Positions 8,905 through 16,505 of a DNA stretch of 37,202 nt are shown here, piece by piece. The notes below the pieces were generated by a model. That model did not search any database. It worked only from the letters and a program-made list of their open reading frames with translations, and was not told the origin of the DNA. The translations under genes were made by a program, and so were the position numbers. The stretch is taken from positions 1-37,202 of the forward strand of contig CAKSIP010000013.1 in assembly GCA_934462825.1 (NCBI GenBank). Reading direction: 5' to 3'. Source of the stretch: an uncultured Eubacteriales bacterium (GTDB lineage Bacteria > Bacillota > Clostridia > Oscillospirales > CAG-272). How positions within the stretch are numbered: position 1 is the stretch's first letter; every line of letters begins with the position of its first letter.

Positions 8905-9600
8905 ATGAAAAACGAAAAAACTTTCACCAACCCCAAATTGCACAGAATGATTGTGACAGCTATGATGCTGGCACTTTCTACTGTCATTGCATTGCTGTGC
9001 GGCTTGATCCCGTTTTTGAATCTCCCGTTTGGCGGCAGTATTACCATCGCTTCCATGCTCCCAATCGTGCTGATTTCTTACATGTATGGAATTAAATGGG
9101 GACTCTTTACCGGCGGCGTTTACTCCGTGATTCAGATGTTTCTCGGACATAGCACGGTTTCTGGCTTGTTTACTCCCGGCAATGACAGCTATCAGGGCAT
9201 TTGGATAGCGCTTTGCATTTGTCTTTTGGACTATATTTTGGCTTATATGTCACTCGGCCTCGGCGGTATTTTCCGCAAAAAGATTTCGAACAAAGGATTG
9301 AGTCTCTGCCTTGGAAGCATTGTGGCATTGGCCGTTTGCTATGCTTTTCATATGCTTTCGGGCTTCATCTTTTACGGTGCATGGGCTGAATGGTTCTTTG
9401 GCGACACCATCATAGCCGATTGGGCAGTCAGCAAATGGATTCTTCAGAATATCAGCGGAAAAGCATTGGCTTTTGTATATTCGTTGGTTTACAACGGTTG
9501 CTATATGATTCCGGAAATTATTCTGACAGCAATATTGGCTTTCCCCATTGCAAAGATTCCGAGAGTACGTGTGGAAACTGTCGAAAACGACGTGGCGTAA
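8905..9600 (+). CDS. thiT: Thiamine transporter S component ThiT
   Basis: Substrate-binding membrane subunit of an energy-coupling factor (ECF) thiamine transporter. The 231-aa protein is a chain of about six hydrophobic helices. The signature PFGGSITIASMLPI at 41-54, followed by the YGIKWGLFTGG helix, fits the ThiT/YuaJ family. The TPP riboswitch directly upstream independently supports thiamine as the substrate. It has no ATPase of its own here and should use the shared EcfA1-EcfA2-EcfT module at 29345-31934. The ribosome binding site is GAAAGAAAGG at 8885-8894, about 10 bases before the ATG. I see no clear terminator between it and the rnpB promoter. Confidence 0.94.
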   Translation: MKNEKTFTNPKLHRMIVTAMMLALSTVIALLCGLIPFLNLPFGGSITIASMLPIVLISYMYGIKWGLFTGGVYSVIQMFLGHSTVSGLFTPGNDSYQGIWIALCICLLDYILAYMSLGLGGIFRKKISNKGLSLCLGSIVALAVCYAFHMLSGFIFYGAWAEWFFGDTIIADWAVSKWILQNISGKALAFVYSLVYNGCYMIPEIILTAILAFPIAKIPRVRVETVENDVA

Positions 9601-9645
9601 TGGTAATCCGCGATCCATTTTGCCGGTCGATGGTTTGACAAGGTC

Positions 9646-9674
9646 TTGACAAGCGGAAAAAAAGGATATATAAT
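9646..9674 (+). promoter_or_regulatory. Strong rnpB promoter
   Basis: Perfect TTGACA (9646-9651), 17-base spacer and TATAAT (9669-9674). The predicted start near 9681 coincides with the 5' end of the RNase P RNA. A second TTGACA lies 11 bases upstream (9635-9640). Confidence 0.9.
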
Positions 9675-9680
9675 ATTAGC

Positions 9681-10041
9681 ATGACCGAGTTAAACGGCCG
9701 CGCGGTATGGCGCCGAAAGGTATTACCGTGAGGAAAGTCCGGGCTTCATAGGGCAGGATAACTGATAACATCAGCCGGAGGTGACTCCCGGGAAAGTGCA
9801 ACAGAAATAAACCGCCTAAGCAGAAATGCCGGTAAGGATGGAAAAGCGAGGTAAGAGCTCACTCAACGGACAGGTAACTGCCCGTTGCTGTAAACCCTAT
9901 CCGAAGCAACACCGTAAGGGGATCGTTGGCCCGACACATATCCCCGGGTGGCACGGAGCTTTGGCTCCGAAGCTGTTTTGGTGACAAACAGCGCAGATAG
10001 ATGGCCGTTCTCGACAGAACCCGGCTTACAGACTCGGTATG
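9681..10041 (+). ncRNA. rnpB: RNase P RNA component (bacterial type A)
   Basis: Catalytic RNA of RNase P, which matures tRNA 5' ends. The universally conserved 5' block GAGGAAAGTCCGGGC is at about 9731-9745, and the matching 3' block ACAGAACCCGGCTTACA is at about 10014-10030. Helix P1 closes the molecule: ACCGAGT (9684-9690) with ACTCGGT (10032-10038). The internal GGTAAGAGCTCAC segment suggests type A rather than the Bacillus type B. It has its own consensus promoter and a strong terminator immediately downstream. Confidence 0.96.
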
Positions 10042-10047
10042 TTAAAA

Positions 10048-10093
10048 GGGAGCGTTAAAAAACTCATTTTGAGTTTTTAACGCTCCCTTTTTT
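10048..10093 (+). terminator. rnpB terminator
   Basis: Very long hairpin: GGGAGCGTTAAAAAACTCA (10048-10066) pairs with TGAGTTTTTAACGCTCCC (10070-10087) with one bulged A, followed by six T. Flanking AAAA extends the pairing. Confidence 0.92.
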
Positions 10094-10251
10094 CAATGGT
10101 AAAAATAGGAACTTGATTCTGCTATACAGGAGTGGCAAAAGCTGAATAAATTCCCTCGGCTTCCGTCAATACTTTCATTGTGGCTCGCAGCAAACAGCTG
10201 CGAAAATTTGAAAAAATTGCCCGATGAAAATCGGCATATGGCGGAGAAAGA

Positions 10252-11025
10252 ATGTACTATAATAAAGTTGAAATTTGCGGCGTGAACACATCGACTTTAA
10301 AAGTGCTGAGCGATGAAGAAAAGAAAATACTCTTAAAAAAAACAAAAGAAGGAGATGAAGCGGCACGGCAGGAATTGATTTACGGGAATCTGCGATTGGT
10401 GCTCAGCATTATTCAACGCTTTACCGGGCGAAAGGAAAACATGGATGATCTGTTTCAAGTGGGCTGTATTGGACTTGTGAAAGCGGTGGATAACTTCAAT
10501 ATTGATTTGGACGTGAAATTTTCCACCTATGCAGTTCCCATGATTATCGGTGAAATTCGCCGCTATTTGCGGGATAATAATGCCATTCGTATTAGTCGGT
10601 CGGTGCGCGACCTTGCTTATAAAGCACTCCAGACGCGGGAACAGTTGATGCGGGAAAAAGAGGAGGAACCGACCGTCAGCGAAATTGCGGAACGCTTGGG
10701 AGAGAAGCGGGAGAACGTGATGCACGCTATGGAGGCGATTGTGGATCCTGTTTCACTGTACGAACCGGTTTACAGCGACAATGGAGATTCCATTTTTCTG
10801 ATGGATCAACTTAGCGATACAAGCAGCAGCGATGAAAAATGGCTTGAAAATATTGCCTTGCACGAGGCCATGCGGAAACTGAATGACCGGGAGAGGAAAA
10901 TCATTGATATGAGATATTATAAAAACAAAACGCAAATGGAGATCGCCACGGAGATTGGAATATCACAGGCGCAGGTTTCTCGCTTGGAAAAGGGAGCGCT
11001 GGAACGAATGAGAAAGCAAATGTAA
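10252..11025 (+). CDS. sigG: Forespore sigma factor SigG
   Basis: RNA polymerase sigma factor for the late forespore during sporulation. The opening NKVEICGVNTSTLKVL is the hallmark N-terminus of SigG, distinguishing it from SigF. Region 2 (DLFQVGCIGLVKAVDNFN), region 3 and a region 4 helix-turn-helix near the C-terminus (QMEIATEIGISQAQVSRLEKGAL) are intact. Length is 257 aa, as usual. GGAG at 10243-10246 lies 5 bases before the ATG. In Bacillus and many Clostridia sigG follows sigE and spoIIGA; here it stands alone between rnpB and a convergent regulator. No convincing forespore promoter could be assigned by eye. Confidence 0.94.
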   Translation: MYYNKVEICGVNTSTLKVLSDEEKKILLKKTKEGDEAARQELIYGNLRLVLSIIQRFTGRKENMDDLFQVGCIGLVKAVDNFNIDLDVKFSTYAVPMIIGEIRRYLRDNNAIRISRSVRDLAYKALQTREQLMREKEEEPTVSEIAERLGEKRENVMHAMEAIVDPVSLYEPVYSDNGDSIFLMDQLSDTSSSDEKWLENIALHEAMRKLNDRERKIIDMRYYKNKTQMEIATEIGISQAQVSRLEKGALERMRKQM

Positions 11026-11064
11026 GAAAAAAACAACGCCAATAAAGAAAATCAAAAATTAAAA

Positions 11065-11138
11065 AACACCGCTTCGCTTGAAAGGGTGGACGTTTCCGAT
11101 GTTCGGAAGTCGGCCAAAAAGCAAAGCGGCGTTTTTTT
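11065..11138. terminator. Bidirectional terminator between sigG and the Crp/Fnr gene
   Basis: AACACCGCTTCGCTT (11065-11079) pairs with AAGCAAAGCGGCGTT (11119-11133), with T runs outward on both strands. The 39-base loop holds an inner hairpin TTCCGA / TCGGAA (11094-11099 with 11103-11108). It serves two convergent genes. Confidence 0.82.
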
Positions 11139-11155
11139 GTTGGCGCTAAAGCGAA

Positions 11156-11827
11156 TTACTGATAATGTGAGAGCAGCTCGTCCCGATTCATAATCAAAAT
11201 GATTTTTTCGCTTCGTATGATATAACCATCATCGGAGAGCTTGTCAAAGGCGCGGTAAAGGGAAGCGCGTCCGACATCCAGCATGTTGGCAAGGTCGGTC
11301 ATGGAAATTGTCAGCCGGAGCGTTTTTTTGTTGAACGAAGTTAAATACAGTGCAAGTCTGCGTTCCGTGGAACCTGCTGTGTAATACAGAATTTTTTCAT
11401 TGAGAAAACGGATCCGCTCCGCCATAAATCGGATGTAGTTGTACATGATAATTTTATCATTTTCCAAAAGAACGGACAGCGCTGTTTGCGGAATCATAAG
11501 AACGCGTGTTCCGCCTTTGGATACTACACGGGTGGAAAAACCGGGTTCCTGATTGAACAGTCCGGACACGCCGAAGCAATCGCCGGCCGACAGCGTGTGA
11601 ATCAACACATCTTTGCCGGGATCCGAAGAAAACACTTCTGCTTTTCCGCGCAAAATCAGTGCCAAAGCTACGTCTTTTTGTCCGGGAGCAACCAAAATAT
11701 TCCCGCTGTTGAAAACACGAATTTCGCAATCCTCACCGGATAGTGCGAGCTTTAAAGTGCCGGCCGATGCGTTGGCAAATATAGGGCAGGCCGATAGCTT
11801 TTTCAGAAAATCTTTGGTAACATTCAT
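11156..11827 (-). CDS. Crp/Fnr-family transcription regulator
   Basis: DNA-binding regulator of 223 aa. Residues about 15-120 form the cyclic-nucleotide-binding-type beta barrel (APGQKDVALALILRGKAEVF, then LSAGDCFGVSGLF). A long dimerisation helix follows at about 120-148, then a winged helix-turn-helix with recognition region MTDLANMLDVGRASLYRAF at 176-194. Only three cysteines (14, 34, 84) occur and they do not form the classical Fnr iron-sulfur pattern, so the ligand is unknown. AAGGAG lies about 10 bases before the ATG. It has a consensus promoter with a palindromic operator at its start site, pointing to autoregulation. Target genes are not evident in the window. Confidence 0.88.
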   Translation of the reverse strand: MNVTKDFLKKLSACPIFANASAGTLKLALSGEDCEIRVFNSGNILVAPGQKDVALALILRGKAEVFSSDPGKDVLIHTLSAGDCFGVSGLFNQEPGFSTRVVSKGGTRVLMIPQTALSVLLENDKIIMYNYIRFMAERIRFLNEKILYYTAGSTERRLALYLTSFNKKTLRLTISMTDLANMLDVGRASLYRAFDKLSDDGYIIRSEKIILIMNRDELLSHYQ

Positions 11828-11871
11828 AATGGATGAGATCTCCTTTTCGCAAGCTTTGAAGGGAACACAAT

Positions 11872-11887
11872 TGTATCATGTGATACA
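11872..11887. promoter_or_regulatory. Candidate Crp/Fnr operator
   Basis: Perfect 7-bp inverted repeat TGTATCA-TG-TGATACA. It begins at the predicted +1 of the Crp/Fnr gene, the right place for autorepression. Size and symmetry fit a Crp/Fnr dimer site; binding itself is inferred. Confidence 0.65.
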
Positions 11888-11892
11888 CATTT

Positions 11893-11921
11893 ATCATACC
11901 ATACTTGCAACGCTTTGTCAA
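11893..11921 (-). promoter_or_regulatory. Promoter of the Crp/Fnr gene
   Basis: Read on the minus strand: TTGACA (11916-11921), 17-base spacer, TATGAT (11893-11898). Transcription should start near 11886, within the palindromic operator. Confidence 0.85.
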
Positions 11922-12013
11922 CACTCGTAAATTATGTTTTTTCGCTTTTTTGAAAATTGTATGTTTTTTGCCCGATTCCAATTGTAAAAAAAATGTGAAT
12001 TTGGGGAAAGCAC

Positions 12014-12042
12014 TTTACGAGAGTTTAAAAATGGTGTATAAT
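12014..12042 (+). promoter_or_regulatory. Promoter of the nahK sugar operon
   Basis: TTTACG (12014-12019), 17-base spacer, TATAAT (12037-12042). It gives a leader of about 35 bases ahead of the nucleotidyltransferase start at 12085. Confidence 0.7.
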
Positions 12043-12084
12043 GAAAATTCAAAAGATATTATATATTATAAGGAGATTTTTGCC

Positions 12085-12990
12085 ATGACACTTGTAATTC
12101 TTGCGGCAGGCCTCGGTTCTCGTTACGGCGGACTTAAGCAGCTGGATCCTATGACCGACAATGGGGAGGTTATTATTGATTTTTCCATCTATGATGCGAT
12201 AATGGCAGGCTTCGATAAAGTCGTGTTCATTATCAAAAAGGAAAATTATGAGGATTTTCGCAGCACTATCGGCGCCCGTGTGGAAAAGAAAATTCACGTC
12301 GAATATGCATTCCAGGACATGAACGATATTCCGGAGGGCTTCTCTGTGCCTGAGGGAAGAACCAAGCCGTGGGGAACTACGCATGCGCTCCTCTCCACTC
12401 GCAATATTGTAAAAGAAAACTTTGCTGTCATCAATGCGGATGATTTTTACGGCAGAGATATGTTCTTTACTATCGCAGAGCATCTGAAAACCGCCAACAC
12501 AACCAATGGCGTAAGTCACGGTTGCATGGTTGGCTATATTCTGAGAAATACATTGACCAAAAACGGAACGGTTTCTCGCGGCGTTTGCGAAGCGGATGCC
12601 AACGGTATGCTGACTCAAATCGTGGAACGTACCAAGATCAAGCACGACGGGGATATGGCGGCTTACCTGGATGGCGAAAATTGGGTGAGAATCCCTTATG
12701 ATACGTTGGTTTCCATGAACTGCTGGGGCTTCACTCCCGATATTTTTGGTGAGCTTGAAAAGAGCTTTAGGAAATTCCTTGCAAATCCCGAAGGCGATCC
12801 CTTGAAGCGTGAGTGCTTCCTGCCGATGACCGTGAAGGAAATGATGGACGACGGAAAGTGCGATATTAAGGTGTATTCCAGCCATTCCGTGTGGTACGGC
12901 GTGACCTATAAGGAAGATAAGGCCTATGTCAAGAGCAGCATCGGCAAGCTGATTGAGGATGGCGTTTACCCGAAATCGCTTTGGAATTGA
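12085..12990 (+). CDS. Sugar-phosphate nucleotidyltransferase
   Basis: Probably transfers a nucleotide to a sugar 1-phosphate. The 301-aa protein opens with the pyrophosphorylase loop LAAGLGSRYGGLKQLDP (residues 4-20) and has the metal-binding NADDFYGRD segment near 115-125, both typical of the NTP-transferase fold. The start is placed at the ATG preceded by AGGAG (12071-12075); 60 upstream in-frame codons cover the promoter and are not coding. It is the first gene of an operon with nahK, galE and galM. Context suggests the substrate is the GlcNAc-1-P or GalNAc-1-P made by NahK, giving a UDP-sugar for GalE. The exact nucleotide and sugar cannot be read from the sequence. Confidence 0.85.
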   Translation: MTLVILAAGLGSRYGGLKQLDPMTDNGEVIIDFSIYDAIMAGFDKVVFIIKKENYEDFRSTIGARVEKKIHVEYAFQDMNDIPEGFSVPEGRTKPWGTTHALLSTRNIVKENFAVINADDFYGRDMFFTIAEHLKTANTTNGVSHGCMVGYILRNTLTKNGTVSRGVCEADANGMLTQIVERTKIKHDGDMAAYLDGENWVRIPYDTLVSMNCWGFTPDIFGELEKSFRKFLANPEGDPLKRECFLPMTVKEMMDDGKCDIKVYSSHSVWYGVTYKEDKAYVKSSIGKLIEDGVYPKSLWN

Positions 12991-13002
12991 GGAGGAACGG
13001 TC

Positions 13003-14103
13003 GTGGCAAACGAATCGATTCAGAATGTAATTTCCAAATTCAATTACGCGGGCGCGCTTACCGACATTAAAGATTGCAACAAAGGGCATATCAATGGGAC
13101 ATATTTTGTAAAATGCGAAGAACCCAATGGAAAAAAGCATAAATATGTGCTGCAATCCATCAATACCGGGATCTTCAAGCACCCCGATCAAGTGATGGAA
13201 AACATCATCCATGTGACCGAACATATCAAATCCAAGCTGATAGAAGAAGGGAAAGATCCCGAACAGGGAACGATCAATATTGTCTATACCAAGGACGGAC
13301 ACTATTCTTATATTGATGCCGACAAAAACTATTGGCGTTCTTATGTTTTCATTGAGGGCGATTGCTATCAATCCGCCGATTCGCCGGAGCTTTTGGAGCG
13401 TGTAGGAAAGGCCTTTGGCCATTTTCAGCGCCAGCTGGCAGATTTCGATGCTTCTCAGTTGTATGAAACGATTCCGAATTTTCATAATACCGTCAGCCGC
13501 TTTGCCGATTTTGAAACGGCAGTGCGCGAGGACAAAGCGGGGAGAGCCTCCTCGATTTGTGATGAAATTCGTTTCATTTTGGACAGAAAAAGTCAGTGTA
13601 GCTTTATTGTGGACGGAATTGCGGACGGAAGATTCCCCCTGCGTGTTACGCACAATGATACCAAACTGAACAATATCATGATGGATCCTGTAACGGGCGA
13701 GGGCAAATGTGTGATCGACCTTGATACCGTCATGCCCGGCTCCGTTTTGGCTGACTTCGGCGACGCCATTCGCTTTGGCGCTTCTAGCGCAGCAGAAGAC
13801 GAAAAGGATCTGTCCAAGGTTTTCGTTCGGCTTGAAATGTTTGAAGGCTTTACCAAAGGTTTTATTCAAGGCCTTGAAAACTCGCTGACGAAAGAAGAAG
13901 TTTTGGCACTTCCCATGGGCGCTTATATTTTGACGCTGGAGCAGTCCATGCGGTTTTTGGGCGATTATCTGAATGGCGATACGTATTTTAGGATTCATTA
14001 TCCGGAACACAATCTTGACCGTGCCAGAAATCAGATGAAGCTGGTACAAGACATGGAAGAAAAAATGAATCAGATGAATGCAATCGTCGAGAAATACTTG
14101 TAA
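13003..14103 (+). CDS. nahK: N-acetylhexosamine 1-kinase
   Basis: Phosphorylates the anomeric hydroxyl of GlcNAc and GalNAc with ATP. It is 366 aa, aminoglycoside-phosphotransferase fold. Many stretches match my memory of Bifidobacterium longum NahK: FDASQL, RVTHNDTKLNNI, IDLDT.MPGS, DFGD..RFGAS, EDEKDLSKV and the late YPEHNL.R.R.Q.KLVQ.ME segment. The catalytic Brenner loop is H217-N-D219 with downstream Asn, and the metal Asp lies in ADFGD. The start is GTG at 13003, with GGAGG at 12991-12995. It lies 12 bases after the nucleotidyltransferase. The usual bifidobacterial partner, lacto-N-biose phosphorylase, is not in the window, so free HexNAc may come from elsewhere. Confidence 0.9.
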   Translation: MANESIQNVISKFNYAGALTDIKDCNKGHINGTYFVKCEEPNGKKHKYVLQSINTGIFKHPDQVMENIIHVTEHIKSKLIEEGKDPEQGTINIVYTKDGHYSYIDADKNYWRSYVFIEGDCYQSADSPELLERVGKAFGHFQRQLADFDASQLYETIPNFHNTVSRFADFETAVREDKAGRASSICDEIRFILDRKSQCSFIVDGIADGRFPLRVTHNDTKLNNIMMDPVTGEGKCVIDLDTVMPGSVLADFGDAIRFGASSAAEDEKDLSKVFVRLEMFEGFTKGFIQGLENSLTKEEVLALPMGAYILTLEQSMRFLGDYLNGDTYFRIHYPEHNLDRARNQMKLVQDMEEKMNQMNAIVEKYL

Positions 14104-14154
14104 TTTCGGTTTCAGTTCTTATCTTAATTCTTTAATTTCAAGGAAGCATGAAAA

Positions 14155-14189
14155 GCCGTAAGTGCCGTAAAAGCAAGGCACAAAACGGC
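14155..14189 (+). other. Nested hairpin in the nahK-galE gap
   Basis: Outer stem GCCGT / ACGGC (14155-14159 with 14185-14189) encloses inner stem GTGCC / GGCAC (14162-14166 with 14177-14181). It sits just before the galE ribosome binding site and lacks a T run, so it is not a terminator. A role in mRNA processing or translation is only a guess. Confidence 0.4.
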
Positions 14190-14204
14190 AGAAAGAGGAG
14201 TAAA

Positions 14205-15227
14205 ATGGCCATTTTAATTACCGGCGGCGCCGGATTTATCGGTTCCCATACTGTGGTAGAGCTGTTGGAAGCGGGACGGGACATTGTTATTGTCGATAAC
14301 TTTATCAACAGCTGCGAGGAAGCCTTGAATAGAGTGCGCAAAATCACGGGCAAGGATTTTAAGTTTTACCCGGTTGATTTGCTGGACTATGACGCCCTTG
14401 AAAAGGTGTTTATGGAAAATAAAATCGACAGTTGCGTTCACTTTGCCGGTCTGAAAGCGGTAGGTGAGTCGGTGCACAAGCCGATTGAATACTACGTTAA
14501 CAATGTAACCGGAACCCTGAATCTTTGCATGTTGCTCCGCAAATACGGCGCAAAAAAGATGGTGTTCAGTTCATCCGCTACAGTATACGGCGTGCCGCAA
14601 TATGTTCCGATTGACGAAAAGCATCCGCTCGGCATTACCACGAACCCGTATGGGGAAACGAAAAAGATGATCGAGCGAATCCTCACAGATATTTGCAACT
14701 CGGATCCGGAATGGAGCGTTGTGCTTTTGCGGTACTTCAATCCGATCGGCGCCCATAAGAGCGGGCTGATCGGCGAATCGCCGAACGGGATCCCGAATAA
14801 CCTGCTTCCGTATGTGGCAAAGGTTGGAGCCGGACTTCTTCCGTATCTCTCCGTTTACGGAAACGATTATGATACGCCTGATGGAACCGGTGTCCGTGAC
14901 TATATCCATGTGGTGGATCTTGCAAAGGCACATCTGAAAGCGCTGGATTACGCCAATCGTATGAAAGGCGCCGATTACATCAATATCGGAACAGGAAAAG
15001 GCTATTCGGTTCTCGAAATTGTTAAAGCTTATGAAAAGGCTTCCGGTCAGACAGTAAAGTATAAAATCGTCGGAAGACGCGAGGGAGATGTCGGTTCCTG
15101 CTATGCGAACCCCGCCAAGGCACTTGAGGTGTTGGGTTGGAAAGCAGAAAACGGCATTGATGAAATGTGCGAAGACTTGTATCGTTGGCAGAGCATGAAT
15201 CCCAACGGTTACGCCACCAAGGCCTGA
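14205..15227 (+). CDS. galE: UDP-glucose 4-epimerase
   Basis: NAD-dependent epimerase interconverting UDP-Glc/UDP-Gal and, in some enzymes, UDP-GlcNAc/UDP-GalNAc. The 340-aa protein has the Rossmann motif GGAGFIG at 7-13 and the catalytic triad Ser124 (SSSATVYG), Tyr149 and Lys153 (YGETK), at the numbers of the classical enzyme. The start has GAGGAG at 14195-14200, 4 bases upstream. An in-frame ATG at 14148 would add a Lys/Arg-rich 19-residue leader before the Rossmann strand and is not favoured. Its place after nahK suggests it equilibrates the UDP-HexNAc pool; the substrate gate residue was not assessed. Confidence 0.96.
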   Translation: MAILITGGAGFIGSHTVVELLEAGRDIVIVDNFINSCEEALNRVRKITGKDFKFYPVDLLDYDALEKVFMENKIDSCVHFAGLKAVGESVHKPIEYYVNNVTGTLNLCMLLRKYGAKKMVFSSSATVYGVPQYVPIDEKHPLGITTNPYGETKKMIERILTDICNSDPEWSVVLLRYFNPIGAHKSGLIGESPNGIPNNLLPYVAKVGAGLLPYLSVYGNDYDTPDGTGVRDYIHVVDLAKAHLKALDYANRMKGADYINIGTGKGYSVLEIVKAYEKASGQTVKYKIVGRREGDVGSCYANPAKALEVLGWKAENGIDEMCEDLYRWQSMNPNGYATKA

Positions 15228-15230
15228 GTT

Positions 15231-16298
15231 ATGGGAATAACGAAAGAGCTTTTTGGCACTCTTTCCGATGGAAGGCCGGTTTATCTTTATACGTTGCAAA
15301 ATGCGGTCGGCATGAAAGTGAAAATTTCGGAATACGGAGCCGCTATCGTCCAGCTTTTTGCCCCGGATCGCAACGGATGTTTTTCGGATGTGGTATGCGG
15401 ATATGATAGTCTTGCCAGCTATGAGCATGGAGATGGTTGCCAGGGGGCAGTTGTCGGCCGCTGGGCTAATCGAATTGCTCGCGGGCACTTTGCGCTTGAC
15501 GGCAAGGAATACCATCTTCGGATCAACAATGGTAAAAACCATTTGCACGGCGGCCAGCATAATTTTGTGCATAAAATTTGGACGTCCGAGATTGTGGAGG
15601 ACGGAACGACACCGACACTTCGCCTTTCGCTTTTTTCGCCGGATGGCGAGGAGGGCTTTCCCGGCAATCTGTCCGTAACAGTTACCTACACCTTAGGGGA
15701 AAACAACGGCTTGCAGCTTCATTATCAAGCTGTTTCGGATCAAAAAACCGTGTTGAATCTGACGAACCATTCTTATTTCAACTTGGGTGGCTATGCGTCC
15801 GGCCCGATCTATAATCATGAGCTGTGGGTGGATGCTAATACCTATTTGGAAACGGATGATGGACTCATTCCGACAGGCAGTCAAATTTGCGTGACCGGAA
15901 CTCCCTTTGATTTCACCTCTCCCAAGCCGTTGGGACGCGAGATCTTCGCTGAAAACCGCGATCTGCACTATGCCGGTGGCTATGACCATTGCTTCCACTT
16001 TACCGGTGGGGAAAGTAAAGCACCGATGCACAGAGCGACCTTGTATTGTCCGGCAACGGGCAGGGAAATGAAGCTTTTGACGAACCAACCCTGCGTGCAT
16101 GTGTATACAGCAAACTTTATGACCAATGCTTGCTACCCGCTGAAGGGCGGGTTGCCTCAGCGGCGGCATCACGCGATTTGCCTGGAAACAGAGCGAATGC
16201 CTGACAGCATGAACCATCCCGGCTTTACCAATTGTGTGCTTGACGTCGGCCAGACGTATGATTACATTACAGAGTTTCGCTTTGACGTGAGAGCATAA
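15231..16298 (+). CDS. galM: Aldose 1-epimerase (galactose mutarotase)
   Basis: Interconverts alpha and beta anomers of free sugars. The 355-aa protein shows the family motifs in order: GRWANRIARGHF, NNGKNHLHGG, the catalytic His in LTNHSYFNLGG, YDHCFHF, and the catalytic Glu in CLETERMPDSMNHPGF near the C-terminus. It starts 3 bases after galE with no good Shine-Dalgarno, so translational coupling is likely. As last gene of the nahK operon it would supply the anomer used by the kinase. An extended hairpin terminator follows. Confidence 0.94.
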   Translation: MGITKELFGTLSDGRPVYLYTLQNAVGMKVKISEYGAAIVQLFAPDRNGCFSDVVCGYDSLASYEHGDGCQGAVVGRWANRIARGHFALDGKEYHLRINNGKNHLHGGQHNFVHKIWTSEIVEDGTTPTLRLSLFSPDGEEGFPGNLSVTVTYTLGENNGLQLHYQAVSDQKTVLNLTNHSYFNLGGYASGPIYNHELWVDANTYLETDDGLIPTGSQICVTGTPFDFTSPKPLGREIFAENRDLHYAGGYDHCFHFTGGESKAPMHRATLYCPATGREMKLLTNQPCVHVYTANFMTNACYPLKGGLPQRRHHAICLETERMPDSMNHPGFTNCVLDVGQTYDYITEFRFDVRA

Positions 16299-16367
16299 AC
16301 GAGAAATCTCTTTGCGCTCGTTCCGAAATAAGGCAGGAAATTTATCCACGGAGAAAGTCAAAAAAAT

Positions 16368-16448
16368 GAGCATATCGGAAAAATCCGAGAGCATCGTAGC
16401 AAAATTTTACACATGCTGTCGCATACATCCGATATGCTCTGTTTTTTT
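16368..16448 (+). terminator. Terminator of the nahK operon
   Basis: Perfect 12-bp stem GAGCATATCGGA / TCCGATATGCTC (16368-16379 with 16428-16439) and a run of seven T (16442-16448). The 48-base loop is unusually long for an intrinsic terminator. Confidence 0.8.
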
Positions 16449-16505
16449 GTTTCAAGGGATTGGCAAATGTTTCAAATGTTTTTGCGGGATTTTCGCGGTT
16501 CATCC

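Noticed and set aside
12049..14049. Open frame of 666 codons antisense to the nucleotidyltransferase and nahK
   Set aside because: It spans two well-identified genes on the other strand plus their gap and shows no family motif.
14148..14204. Longer galE start giving a Lys/Arg-rich leader
   Set aside because: The Rossmann strand begins right at MAILITGG, catalytic numbering fits the shorter form, and GAGGAG lies directly before it.
16190..16298. Apparent loss of a catalytic Glu in GalM where the usual late PGE reads VGQ
   Set aside because: The catalytic Glu of this family lies in the preceding LET motif, which is intact (CLETER), so the enzyme looks functional.
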